From JBGAQP01 sp044220635 (GTDB taxonomy: Bacteria; Pseudomonadota; Gammaproteobacteria; Burkholderiales; Usitatibacteraceae): a stretch of DNA of 6,505 bases. The stretch is taken from contig JBGAQP010000045.1 of the NCBI GenBank assembly GCA_044220635.1, positions 1-6,505 on the forward strand, written 5' to 3'. The notes beneath the pieces are model-generated. The model had not been told where the DNA came from and made no database searches. It saw only the letters and a list, made by a program, of their open reading frames with translations. Shown here piece by piece: positions 1-6,060 of the stretch; within the stretch, counting starts at the first letter, position 1; every line of letters begins with the position of its first letter. Made by a program: the position numbers and the translations under genes.

Positions 1-1
1 C

Positions 2-490
2 GTGACCATCGCCGCCCTCATGCTGCGCAGCCGCCTGCCGGGCCGGCGCTGGCTCGACCACCTCGCCACGGCGTCGCTGGCGGTGCCCGGCATCGTGCTG
101 GCGATCGGCTACCTGCGATTGTTCAAGGGCGTCACGCTGCCGGGCAGCGACACACTGCTCACCAGCAGCTGGATGATGCTGGTGCTGGCCTACGCCGTGC
201 GGCGGCTGCCGTACGCGCTGCGGTCCTGCGTGGCCGCATTGCAGCAGCTGCACGTGTCGCTCGAAGAGGCGGCCGAAAGCCTGGGCGCGACCCGGTTGCG
301 CGCCATCCGGCGCGTGATGGTGCCGCTGATGGCGGGCGGCATCCTGGCCGGTTTCGTCACCAGCTTCGTCACGGCGGCGGTGGAACTCTCGGCCACGATG
401 CTGCTCACCGCGGCCGAATCGCAGGCGCCGATGAGCTACGGCATCTACCTCTACATGCAGAGCGTGGCCGGGCGCGGCCCCGGCGCCGCC
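2..490 (+). CDS. ABC transporter permease, iron(III)/AfuB-FbpB type, 3' portion with abnormal end
   Basis: This is the inner-membrane permease subunit of a binding-protein-dependent ABC importer, most like the ferric iron (FbpB/AfuB) branch. The gene begins before the window. Visible residues 22-41 and 56-67 are hydrophobic membrane segments. Residues 88-110 carry the cytoplasmic EAA loop that docks on the ATPase (EEAAESLG, then the downstream VPLM). Residues 112-136 form another helix, and residues 140-161 (ESQAPMSYGIYLYMQ...GRGPG) match the usual segment before the last helix. The family then has one more hydrophobic helix and a short tail. Here the frame instead enters an Ala/Pro/Arg-rich stretch from about residue 162 and stays open to 1132, opposite another gene. 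The end given is therefore where family resemblance stops, not a stop codon. The cause may be a frameshift, a rearrangement or a join between unrelated sequences. The permease family is secure. Iron as substrate is inferred from resemblance only. Confidence 0.8.
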
Positions 491-657
491 GCCGGGGCCG
501 CCGCCCCGTATCCCGCCGCCGCGCGCCCCCGCGCGGCCCCGCCCGGCGCGCCGTCGGCCGCGAAGACCGCGACCGCAACGAGAGCGAGCCATGGCGCGGC
601 GAGCGCCGCGCGCCACGAGGCGGGAATGCGCATCAGCGCCGGGAGCGGGTCCGGAAA
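491..657. other. GC-rich junction-like stretch with a weak minus-strand signal-peptide-like ORF
   Basis: Between the recognisable part of the permease and the terminator-like hairpin, the DNA is nearly pure G+C at about 476-560, built of GCC/GCG/CCG runs. None of the plus frames gives the hydrophobic helix expected at the end of the permease. On the minus strand an ATG at 631-633 opens a frame beginning MRIPASWRAALAAPWLALVA, a plausible signal or anchor sequence with codon choice like the genes to the right. It degrades into low-complexity Ala/Gly after about 30 codons. No good Shine-Dalgarno sequence precedes it. It may be the start of a gene truncated at the junction, or chance. Confidence 0.3.
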
Positions 658-677
658 GGCATGCCCGAGAGCATGCC
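658..677 (-). terminator. Possible intrinsic terminator of the small secreted-protein gene
   Basis: A perfect 7-bp inverted repeat (GGCATGC ... GCATGCC) with a 6-nt loop lies 23 bp past the stop codon of the minus-strand gene ending at 701. Read on the minus strand it is followed by only TTTCC, so the U tract is weak. The position fits a terminator for that gene. The short tract keeps confidence moderate. Confidence 0.4.
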
Positions 678-700
678 ACAAGCGCGGCGGCGGCGCGCCG

Positions 701-1060
701 CTAGCGGAAGCTGTAGTGCAGCAGCACCTTGTCGCGCCGCACCGAGATGTGCTCGGCCCTGAGGCCGGAGATCTCCGGCATCCAGTTTCGCGTGGGCTTG
801 TAGACGATGCGACCGTCCCGGTAGTCGTAGCAGACGTCGGTCTGCGTCGCGGCGCAGGCCCCGGAGAAGGCGCGGCCGTCGGCGTCGAGGCCGCCGCTCA
901 GCTCGGGCAGCTGGACGCGGGAAGGCGAGGGCACGCTCGCGGCGGGGGGCGCGGAGGCGGCGATCGCCTTGGTGCGCGCGTTCGGGTCGAGATCGAGGCA
1001 AAGGGCCGGAGCGGCGCAGAGTGCCGCGGCGAGGCCCCATCCGATCGCGATCCGTCTCAC
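701..1060 (-). CDS. Small secreted protein of unknown function
   Basis: This encodes a 119-residue protein that I do not recognise. Residues 1-20 form a classic Sec signal peptide: VRRIA, then a hydrophobic GLAAALCAAPAL core, with probable cleavage near residue 21. The cysteine there does not sit in a proper lipobox, so a lipoprotein is unlikely. Residues 34-50 are Ala/Pro/Ser-rich and look like a flexible linker. The C-terminal 60 residues are more structured: C69 and C77 could form a disulfide, and a Tyr/Arg-rich segment (CYDYRDGRIVYKP...WMPEISGL) precedes the end LLHYSFR. The GTG start at 1058-1060 is chosen because a GGAGG lies 5 nt upstream and the signal peptide starts directly at it. 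An ATG at 1082-1084 would add eight polar residues before the signal peptide. The gene follows the glutamate-synthase-like gene on the same strand after 120 bp. A periplasmic or exported location is inferred. Confidence 0.7.
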   Translation of the reverse strand: MRRIAIGWGLAAALCAAPALCLDLDPNARTKAIAASAPPAASVPSPSRVQLPELSGGLDADGRAFSGACAATQTDVCYDYRDGRIVYKPTRNWMPEISGLRAEHISVRRDKVLLHYSFR

Positions 1061-1065
1061 GGTTT

Positions 1066-1070
1066 CCTCC
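1066..1070 (-). promoter_or_regulatory. Shine-Dalgarno site fixing the GTG start
   Basis: GGAGG on the minus strand lies 5 nt before the GTG at 1058-1060. It decides the start of the small secreted protein in favour of GTG over the in-frame ATG at 1082-1084, which has no comparable site. Confidence 0.7.
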
Positions 1071-1126
1071 GAAGAGGACGCCATTGCTGGCTCATGACGC
1101 AGGCTACGCGCGCCCGTCTGTCGCCG

Positions 1127-1144
1127 CTGTGACAATCCGCACAG
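1127..1144. promoter_or_regulatory. CRP/FNR-family-like dyad upstream of the secreted-protein gene
   Basis: The sequence CTGTGACAATCCGCACAG is a near palindrome. It contains the TGTGA-N6-TCACA architecture of CRP-type sites with one mismatch (TGTGA ... GCACA on the plus strand). It is centred about 75 bp upstream of the GTG start at 1060, between that gene and the glutamate-synthase-like gene, a reasonable activator position. No convincing -35/-10 pair was found beside it. Function is inferred from pattern alone. Confidence 0.35.
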
Positions 1145-1180
1145 GCGGGGAGCCGAAAATGCCCCCTGCGGCGCCCGCCC

Positions 1181-2830
1181 CTAGCGGGTCTTCGAGGAGC
1201 GCAGGGAGATGATCGTCTCGGGCTCGGCGAAGGTGTCGGGCCGGGCGGCCCGCCAGAACACCTTGTAGACGGGGCTGTCGGGCGGCTCGCCGAGGAGCTC
1301 GCCGGGCGCGAGCCAGCGGTGCAGGGTCGCGAGCGAGCGCACCTCCGTCGAGGAGACGCGCCGGATCACGTGCTCCGGCCCGAGCTCGCTCGGGTGCGTG
1401 AGCCCCGCCGCGGCGAGCAGCTCCTTCAGCGCCTTGAGCGTCGTCTGGTGGAAGTTGAAGACGCGCTCGGCCTTGTCGGGCACGGAGAGCGCGCGCATGC
1501 GCCCGGGATCCTGCGTCGTCACCCCCGTGGGGCAGAAACCCGTGTGGCAGGTCTGCGCCTGCAGGCAGCCGAGGGCGAACATGAAGCCGCGCGCCGAGTT
1601 GCACCAGTCCGCGCCCATCGCCAGGGTCCGCGCGATGTCGAAGGCGGTGACGATCTTGCCGCTCGCCCCCAGGCGCACCTTCTCGCGCAGGTTCACGCCC
1701 ACGAGCGTGTTGTGCACGAGCATGAGCGCCTCGCGCAGCGGGGCGCCCACGTGGTCCGTGAACTCCAGGGGGGCGGCACCCGTGCCGCCCTCGCCGCCGT
1801 CGACGACGATGAAGTCGGGCACGATCCCGGTCTCGAGCATCGCCTTCGCGATCCCGAACCACTCCCAGGGATGCCCGATCGCGAGCTTGAAGCCCGTGGG
1901 CTTGCCGCCCGAGAGCGTGCGCAGCCTCTCGACGAACTCGAGCAGGCCGATGGGCGAATCGAACGCGGAGTGGCGCGCGGGCGACACGCAGTCCACGCCC
2001 TCGGGCACGCCGCGCGCGCGCGCGATCTCGCCGGTCACCTTCGCCCCCGGCAGCACCCCGCCGTGGCCGGGCTTCGCGCCCTGGGAGAGCTTCAGCTCGA
2101 TCATCCTCACCTGCGGGTCGCGCGCGTTCTCGACGAAGCGCGCCTCGTCGAAGCGCCCGCCCTCGTCGCGGCATCCGAAGTAGCCGCTGCCGACCTCCCA
2201 GACGAGGTCGCCGCCGTTCTGGCGGTGCCACTTCGAGATCGAGCCCTCCCCCGTGTCGTGGTAGAAGCGCCCGCGCCGCGCGCCCTCGTTGAGCGCGAGG
2301 ATCGCGTTGGCCGACAGCGCCCCGAAGCTCATCGCCGAGATGTTGAAGACGCTCGCCGAGTAGGGCGCGCCCCGCCCCGCCCCCATCGCGATGCGGAAGT
2401 CGTGGCTCGCGATCTCGGAGGGCGCGAGCGAGTGGTTGATCCACTCGTAGTGCGCCTCGTAGAGGTCGAGCTGGGTGCCGAAGGGCCGCTTGTCGACCGC
2501 CCCCTTCGCCCGCTGGTAGACGATCGAGCGCTGCGCGCGCGAGAACGGGGTCTCGTCGCGGTCGGCCTCGATGAAGTACTGGCGCACCTCGGGGCGGATG
2601 TACTCGAAGAAGAACCGCAGGTGCGAGATCACCGGGTAGTTGCGCCGGATCGCCTGGCGGCCCTGGGCGAAGTCCCACAGGCCCACGAGCGCGAGCGCGG
2701 CGAAGGCCGCGGCGGGCCAGAGCCAGAGGGTCGAGAGCGCGGCGAGCGCGAAGCCGGCGAGCGCGAGCGCCGCGCAGGCGATCCACGCCCAGTAGCGTTG
2801 AGGTACCGGGTATTCCCTGCCGCCGCTCAT
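1181..2830 (-). CDS. Membrane-anchored FMN-binding glutamate synthase family protein
   Basis: This 549-residue protein corresponds to the FMN/Fe-S synthase domain of glutamate synthase (Glu_synthase family). Residues 13-38 and 39-55 form two likely membrane segments, so the catalytic part is probably tethered to the inner membrane. Conserved blocks follow in family order: SAMSFGALS (165-173), NEGARRG (181-187), HDTGEGSIS (191-199), the QGAKPGHGG loop (250-258) and the FMN-phosphate-type GGEGGTGAAP (345-354). C422, C428 and C433 give the C-x5-C-x4-C ligand set of the 3Fe-4S cluster. The amidotransferase domain and C-terminal beta-helix of full GltB are absent, so it cannot release ammonia from glutamine by itself. 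The true substrate of these stand-alone proteins is not settled. The start is supported by a GGAAGGGG 8 nt upstream. The CBS-domain gene lies 96 bp upstream on the same strand, with a terminator-like hairpin between. The family call is firm; the reaction is not. Confidence 0.9.
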   Translation of the reverse strand: MSGGREYPVPQRYWAWIACAALALAGFALAALSTLWLWPAAAFAALALVGLWDFAQGRQAIRRNYPVISHLRFFFEYIRPEVRQYFIEADRDETPFSRAQRSIVYQRAKGAVDKRPFGTQLDLYEAHYEWINHSLAPSEIASHDFRIAMGAGRGAPYSASVFNISAMSFGALSANAILALNEGARRGRFYHDTGEGSISKWHRQNGGDLVWEVGSGYFGCRDEGGRFDEARFVENARDPQVRMIELKLSQGAKPGHGGVLPGAKVTGEIARARGVPEGVDCVSPARHSAFDSPIGLLEFVERLRTLSGGKPTGFKLAIGHPWEWFGIAKAMLETGIVPDFIVVDGGEGGTGAAPLEFTDHVGAPLREALMLVHNTLVGVNLREKVRLGASGKIVTAFDIARTLAMGADWCNSARGFMFALGCLQAQTCHTGFCPTGVTTQDPGRMRALSVPDKAERVFNFHQTTLKALKELLAAAGLTHPSELGPEHVIRRVSSTEVRSLATLHRWLAPGELLGEPPDSPVYKVFWRAARPDTFAEPETIISLRSSKTR

Positions 2831-2851
2831 GCGCCCCGCCCCTTCCGGTGG

Positions 2852-2871
2852 TCCCGGGACGGATCCCGGGA
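2852..2871. repeat. Perfect inverted repeat in the leader of the glutamate-synthase-like gene
   Basis: Two copies of the self-palindromic octamer TCCCGGGA flank a 4-nt spacer (CGGA), so the element is both a direct and an inverted repeat. It can fold into an 8-bp hairpin with a tetraloop. It sits 5 bp upstream of the Shine-Dalgarno sequence of the minus-strand gene starting at 2830. It could be a leader hairpin affecting translation, a repressor operator with two half-sites, or a small dispersed repeat. No T tract follows, so it is a poor terminator. Confidence 0.5.
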
Positions 2872-2902
2872 TGCCGGATTCTGACGCAAGCGCGCGGGAA
2901 GG

Positions 2903-2925
2903 AAAACGCCCCCGCCGGGCGGGGC
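2903..2925 (-). terminator. Intrinsic terminator after the CBS-domain gene
   Basis: Immediately past the CBS-gene stop, the minus strand has a GC hairpin (CCCCG, 5-nt loop, CGGGG, extendable with a bulge) followed by GCG and then TTTT. Hairpin plus T run is the expected layout. It would separate, at least partly, the CBS gene from the downstream glutamate-synthase-like gene. Confidence 0.5.
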
Positions 2926-2926
2926 C

Positions 2927-3412
2927 CTAGCCGCGCGGCCCGGCGAGCGTGCGGATCGCCTCTTCCGTGCGCGCCTTGATCACGCCCGGGCGGCCCTCGT
3001 GGGCGATGGGCTCGTCGGGCAGGACGACCCAGGTCATCAGGTCGCGGATCGAGACCAGGCCCACGACCTGCATGCCTTCCTCGACGAGCAGGTGGCGGTA
3101 GTGGTGCTGCACGAGCAGGCGCAGCGCCTCCTCGACCGTGTCGGAGGCCTGGACGCGGCGCACGCCCCGGGTCATCACCTCGCCCACCGGCGTGGACCGG
3201 GGGTCGCGGCCCTCGTCGACCACGCGGCACATGAGGTCGCGCTCGGTGAAGATGCCCTCCACGCGGCCCTCGTCGTCGCTGATGACGACCGAGCCCGCCG
3301 AGTGCTTCCTCATGATCGAGACCGCCTCCGAGACGCTCGCCTTCGCCGAAACCGAAAGCAGCTCGCGCTCGCCCTGGCCCCGCAGGACCGCGCCGATCGA
3401 ATTCGTGATCAT
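2927..3412 (-). CDS. Two-CBS-domain protein (nucleotide-sensing regulator)
   Basis: This 161-residue soluble protein consists almost wholly of a Bateman module. CBS domain 1 spans about residues 18-66 and CBS domain 2 about 80-128. Each ends with the beta-strand/helix signature holding the ribose-binding Thr/Ser-x-x-Asp: GIFTERDL (T56, D59) and GLVSIRDL (S121, D124). Both nucleotide-binding motifs therefore look intact. Such proteins usually bind AMP, ATP, SAM or NAD-type ligands and modulate a partner; which ligand applies here cannot be read from sequence. There is no catalytic domain and no membrane segment. The start is well supported by AAGGAGGA 6 nt upstream. The gene lies upstream of the glutamate-synthase-like gene on the same strand and is divergent from the HD-GYP gene, so either could be a functional partner. 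That link is inference. Length is normal for stand-alone CBS proteins. Confidence 0.92.
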   Translation of the reverse strand: MITNSIGAVLRGQGERELLSVSAKASVSEAVSIMRKHSAGSVVISDDEGRVEGIFTERDLMCRVVDEGRDPRSTPVGEVMTRGVRRVQASDTVEEALRLLVQHHYRHLLVEEGMQVVGLVSIRDLMTWVVLPDEPIAHEGRPGVIKARTEEAIRTLAGPRG

Positions 3413-3568
3413 CTCCGCTCCTCCTTGCCGGCCATCCTACGCCGCCCGCCCGCCCCGGGCATTTGCACAATGTCAAACCGGCGCGAAAATGGCGACGGGG
3501 CCCCTTGGAGGCCTGTAACCTGTGTCATCGCCATTCGTTGGGGGCCCACCCCATCCCGACCCCGTGAC
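3413..3568. promoter_or_regulatory. Divergent intergenic region between the CBS and HD-GYP genes
   Basis: This 156-bp region must carry promoters for both flanking genes. It contains a weak dyad TTGCACAATGTCAA at 3463-3476 with the TTG-N8-CAA spacing of FNR/ANR boxes, though the inner bases do not match. The minus strand reads TTTGACA there, a good -35 hexamer, but no -10 lies at 16-18 bp. A TAGGAT on the minus strand shortly before the CBS ribosome site could be a -10. None of these is decisive. Confidence 0.3.
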
Positions 3569-4702
3569 ATGGATGCGGACCGGCACCGCGACGCCCTCGC
3601 CCCGCTGAACGAGGCCGCGAGCCTGCGGCTTCGCCTCGAGGAGACGCACCGCGCGGTGCGCGCCTTCCTGCCGTTCGTCGCGCGGATCGCCGTGGCGGTC
3701 TACGACCCCAAGACGGCGCTGCTCAAGACCTTCGTGCACTCGAGCGGGGGCGAGGACCCCCTGCCCCACTACCAGGCGCCGCTCGACGAGGTGCCCTCGC
3801 TCAAGCGCCTGCTCGAGGAGGGGCGCCCCCGGGTCATCAACAACATGCTCACCTTCGAGTCCGCGGACAGCGAGCATTCGCGCCGCCTCGGGCGCGCGGG
3901 CTACGCGGCGAGCTACACGCTGCCGATGTTCTCGGGCGGCGTCTTCTTCGGCTTCGTGTTCTTCAACGCGCGCGAGCCCGGCGTGTTCGGCGAGCCGGCC
4001 CTCGCCCAGCTCGACGTCTTCGGCCACCTCGTCTCCCTCATGGTGATCCAGGAGCTCGCCGCGGCGCGGACACTCTCGGCGGCCATCGAGAGCGCCCGGC
4101 ACATGGTCCACCACCGCGACTCGGAGACCGGCAGCCACCTCGACCGGATGTCGCGCTTCGCCCGCGTGATCGCGCGCGCGCTCGCCGAGCGCCACGGCCT
4201 CGACGACGACTACATCGAGCGCGTGTACATGTACGCGCCCCTGCACGACATCGGCAAGATCGGCATCCCGGACGCGATCCTGCTCAAGCCCTCGGAGCTC
4301 AACGCCTACGAGAGGCGGGTGATGCGCACCCACAGCGAGAAGGGCCGGGAGATCATCGACGATTTCATCGCGAACTTCGGCCTCGCCTCACTGCCCGCCA
4401 TCGGCATCCTGCGCAACATCGCGGAGGGCCACCACGAGCACATGGACGGCGGCGGCTACCCGCGGGGGTTGAGGGGCCTCGAGATCCCGCTCGAGGCGCG
4501 CATCGTCGCCGTGGCCGACGTCTTCGACGCCCTCACGAGCCGGCGCCCGTACAAGCCGGCGTTCTCCAACGACGAGGCTTTCGCCACGCTCGAGCGCCTC
4601 GCGGGCCGCCAGCTCGACGCCGAATGCGTCCGCGCGCTCCTCGACAACCGCGAGGAGATCGAGCGCATCCAGGCGCAGTTCCGCGAAGATCCGCTGGGCT
4701 GA
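3569..4702 (+). CDS. GAF/HD-GYP domain protein, predicted cyclic-di-GMP phosphodiesterase
   Basis: This 377-residue cytosolic signalling protein probably hydrolyses cyclic-di-GMP under control of an N-terminal sensor. Residues about 30-165 resemble a GAF domain (VARIAVAVYD ... AASYTLPMFSGG ... FFGFVFFNARE). A helix of about 20 residues connects to the HD-GYP domain at about 180-365. The metal and catalytic set looks complete: ETGSH (H190), HDIGKIGIPD (H226, D227), MRTHSEKG (H255), and HHEHMDGGGYP (H288, H289, D293, with G296-Y297-P298 as the GYP signature), then RIVAVADVFDALTSRRPY. There is no receiver domain or membrane segment. The ATG at 3569 is chosen because recognisable sequence starts soon after it. 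It lacks a clear Shine-Dalgarno site, and an in-frame ATG at 3470 would add 33 residues of non-domain sequence. The gene is divergent from the CBS gene and convergent with the acyltransferase. Activity is inferred from intact motifs; the GAF ligand is unknown. Confidence 0.92.
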   Translation: MDADRHRDALAPLNEAASLRLRLEETHRAVRAFLPFVARIAVAVYDPKTALLKTFVHSSGGEDPLPHYQAPLDEVPSLKRLLEEGRPRVINNMLTFESADSEHSRRLGRAGYAASYTLPMFSGGVFFGFVFFNAREPGVFGEPALAQLDVFGHLVSLMVIQELAAARTLSAAIESARHMVHHRDSETGSHLDRMSRFARVIARALAERHGLDDDYIERVYMYAPLHDIGKIGIPDAILLKPSELNAYERRVMRTHSEKGREIIDDFIANFGLASLPAIGILRNIAEGHHEHMDGGGYPRGLRGLEIPLEARIVAVADVFDALTSRRPYKPAFSNDEAFATLERLAGRQLDAECVRALLDNREEIERIQAQFREDPLG

Positions 4703-4704
4703 CC

Positions 4705-4722
4705 GAGGGGCTGCGGCCCCTC
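4705..4722. terminator. Hairpin between convergent genes, possible bidirectional terminator
   Basis: A perfect 7-bp stem (GAGGGGC / GCCCCTC) with a TGCG tetraloop starts 2 bp after the HD-GYP stop and ends 21 bp before the stop of the opposing acyltransferase gene. The placement suits a shared terminator, but neither strand has a T tract after the stem. Confidence 0.45.
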
Positions 4723-4743
4723 TCGCGGCCGGCGTCGCGGCGA

Positions 4744-6060
4744 TCAGGCGGCCTCGGCCGGGTTTGCGAGCAGGGCCCGCATGGAGGCGGCCATGGCCGT
4801 GGCGTGCGCCGCCGGGAGGCGGCGGCCGTCGTAGTTCACGTTGAGCGTGAGGCGCCCGCCCCAGGTGCTCGCCGCGACGAAGAGCGGCTGGTGCGGCATG
4901 GGGCACAGGGCGAAGGACACGTCGTCGATGCGCACCCCTGCCGCCTCCGGGAGCGCCGGCAGGCGCCCGACATTGCTCAGCACGAACGCCTGCGGCATGC
5001 GCGCCATGAAGGAGCGGAATCCGGCGAGTCCTTCCGCCGTGGGCAGGATCGACTCCGCCGCGGGAATGAAGTGGTAGAAGAGGTGCCCGAATCCTCCCGC
5101 GAGCTGGTGGCGCAGGTCCTCGGTGAGGTGCCGCGCGAGCGGCCAGAACGCGCTCGCTCCCGGCACCCGGCCGGTCGACGAGAGCAGTGTCACGAAGAAG
5201 CCCGGCGTCGCGTCGTCCACCGGGCGCGCGAGGCTCCCGCGCAGGTCCACGGGACTCGTGAGCATGAGGTTCGGCTCGGCCCCGGCGCCGAACCGCTCGC
5301 GCGCGGCGACGAGCTCCGCGGCGCCGATCGCCCCGTGCACGCTCGCCCCCTCCCGGCGCGCCCTCGCGGCGAGGGCCTCGACCGCCTCGCGCTCGAAACG
5401 CAGCGTCACGATCCGCGGCTCCGGGCGGCCCTCGGTGGCGCCGAACCCCGGCAAGGGGTCGGGCTTCGGGGAGCGCGGGGCATCGCGCTTCGCCGCGCGC
5501 CACTCGGCGGCCCTCGCGGCGCCGGCTTCCCCGGCGAGGCCCGCGGGGAAGAGCGCCATGAGCGAGGGGCGGTCGGCCTCGCGCGGGGCCTGGCGCGCGC
5601 CGCCGCGCGCCTCGTCGACGATTTCGACGGCGAGGCGCAGCCCCGAGCGGCCGTCGCCGATCGCGTGGTGGAAGACGAGCGCGAAGGCGACGAGTGCCAT
5701 CAAGCCGAGCGCGAACCAGTGTGCGCGCGCGAGCGGGGCCTCTCCCGGTTCGAAGGGCTTCACGAGAAGGCGGGCGAACCGCTCGCGCCAGGCTTCGTCC
5801 GCCTCCTCGACGCCGAGGGCGACGGGCCGGCCGGGCCGGGGAACGAAGGCGAGGCGACCCCGGGCGTCGGCTTCGATCGCCACCGCGAGCATGGGGTGGA
5901 TCGACTGCGCCCGGGCGAGCGCTTCCTCGAGCCGGCCCCGCGCGACGCTGCCCTCGCCCTCGACGAGGATCGCGAAATTCATCGACGAGCAGCGGTCGAG
6001 CAGCCAGAAGAACGCCTCGGCGCGGTCGAGCGACCGCTGGGTCGGGGTCATCGTGTGCAT
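4744..6060 (-). CDS. Condensation-domain/PapA-like acyltransferase
   Basis: This 438-residue protein belongs to the HHxxxDG acyltransferase superfamily (condensation domains, PapA-type and alcohol acyltransferases). It is expected to transfer an acyl group from a thioester to an alcohol or amine. The N-terminal block SLDRAEAFFWLLDRCSSMNF (10-29) is typical of PapA5-like enzymes. The catalytic motif is intact at residues 131-137 (HHAIGDG, with H132 as general base and D136). LTSPVDLRGSL and a C-terminal segment (FVLSNVGRLP ... LTLNVNYDGRRL) complete the two-lobed fold. The length is usual for a stand-alone enzyme. There is no carrier or synthetase domain and no lipid-biosynthesis neighbour in view, so the acyl donor and acceptor are unknown. 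The start is uncertain. The ATG at 6058-6060 fits the family N-terminus but lacks a clear ribosome site; an ATG at 6051 is also possible. The ATG at 6157-6159 has GGGGAG close upstream and would add 33 atypical residues. The gene is divergent from the TusE/DsrC gene. Confidence 0.82.
   Translation of the reverse strand: MHTMTPTQRSLDRAEAFFWLLDRCSSMNFAILVEGEGSVARGRLEEALARAQSIHPMLAVAIEADARGRLAFVPRPGRPVALGVEEADEAWRERFARLLVKPFEPGEAPLARAHWFALGLMALVAFALVFHHAIGDGRSGLRLAVEIVDEARGGARQAPREADRPSLMALFPAGLAGEAGAARAAEWRAAKRDAPRSPKPDPLPGFGATEGRPEPRIVTLRFEREAVEALAARARREGASVHGAIGAAELVAARERFGAGAEPNLMLTSPVDLRGSLARPVDDATPGFFVTLLSSTGRVPGASAFWPLARHLTEDLRHQLAGGFGHLFYHFIPAAESILPTAEGLAGFRSFMARMPQAFVLSNVGRLPALPEAAGVRIDDVSFALCPMPHQPLFVAASTWGGRLTLNVNYDGRRLPAAHATAMAASMRALLANPAEAA

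Noticed and set aside
491..1132. Continuation of the permease frame to a stop near 1132
   Set aside because: It has no membrane helix, it is antisense to the secreted-protein gene that has its own ribosome site and signal peptide, and its residue composition is shadow-like.
1138..1180. Terminator for the glutamate-synthase-like gene
   Set aside because: The only stem (GGGGGC with GCTCCC) needs a G-U pair and is not followed by a T run on the minus strand.
1319..2884. A 521-codon open frame on the plus strand
   Set aside because: It is antisense to the glutamate-synthase-like gene, with low-complexity Arg/Ala/Glu/His composition and no domain signature.
1104..3476. A 790-codon open frame on the minus strand spanning two genes
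   Set aside because: It is Arg/Ala/Gly-rich, out of frame with the clear glutamate-synthase-like and CBS genes it overlaps, and has no recognisable motif. Such long open frames are expected opposite or beside genes at this GC content.
3463..3490. TTGCAC ... GAAAAT as a sigma-70 promoter for the HD-GYP gene
   Set aside because: Only 3 of 6 bases match at -35 and 4 of 6 at -10 with 16-bp spacing, too weak to call as a separate promoter.
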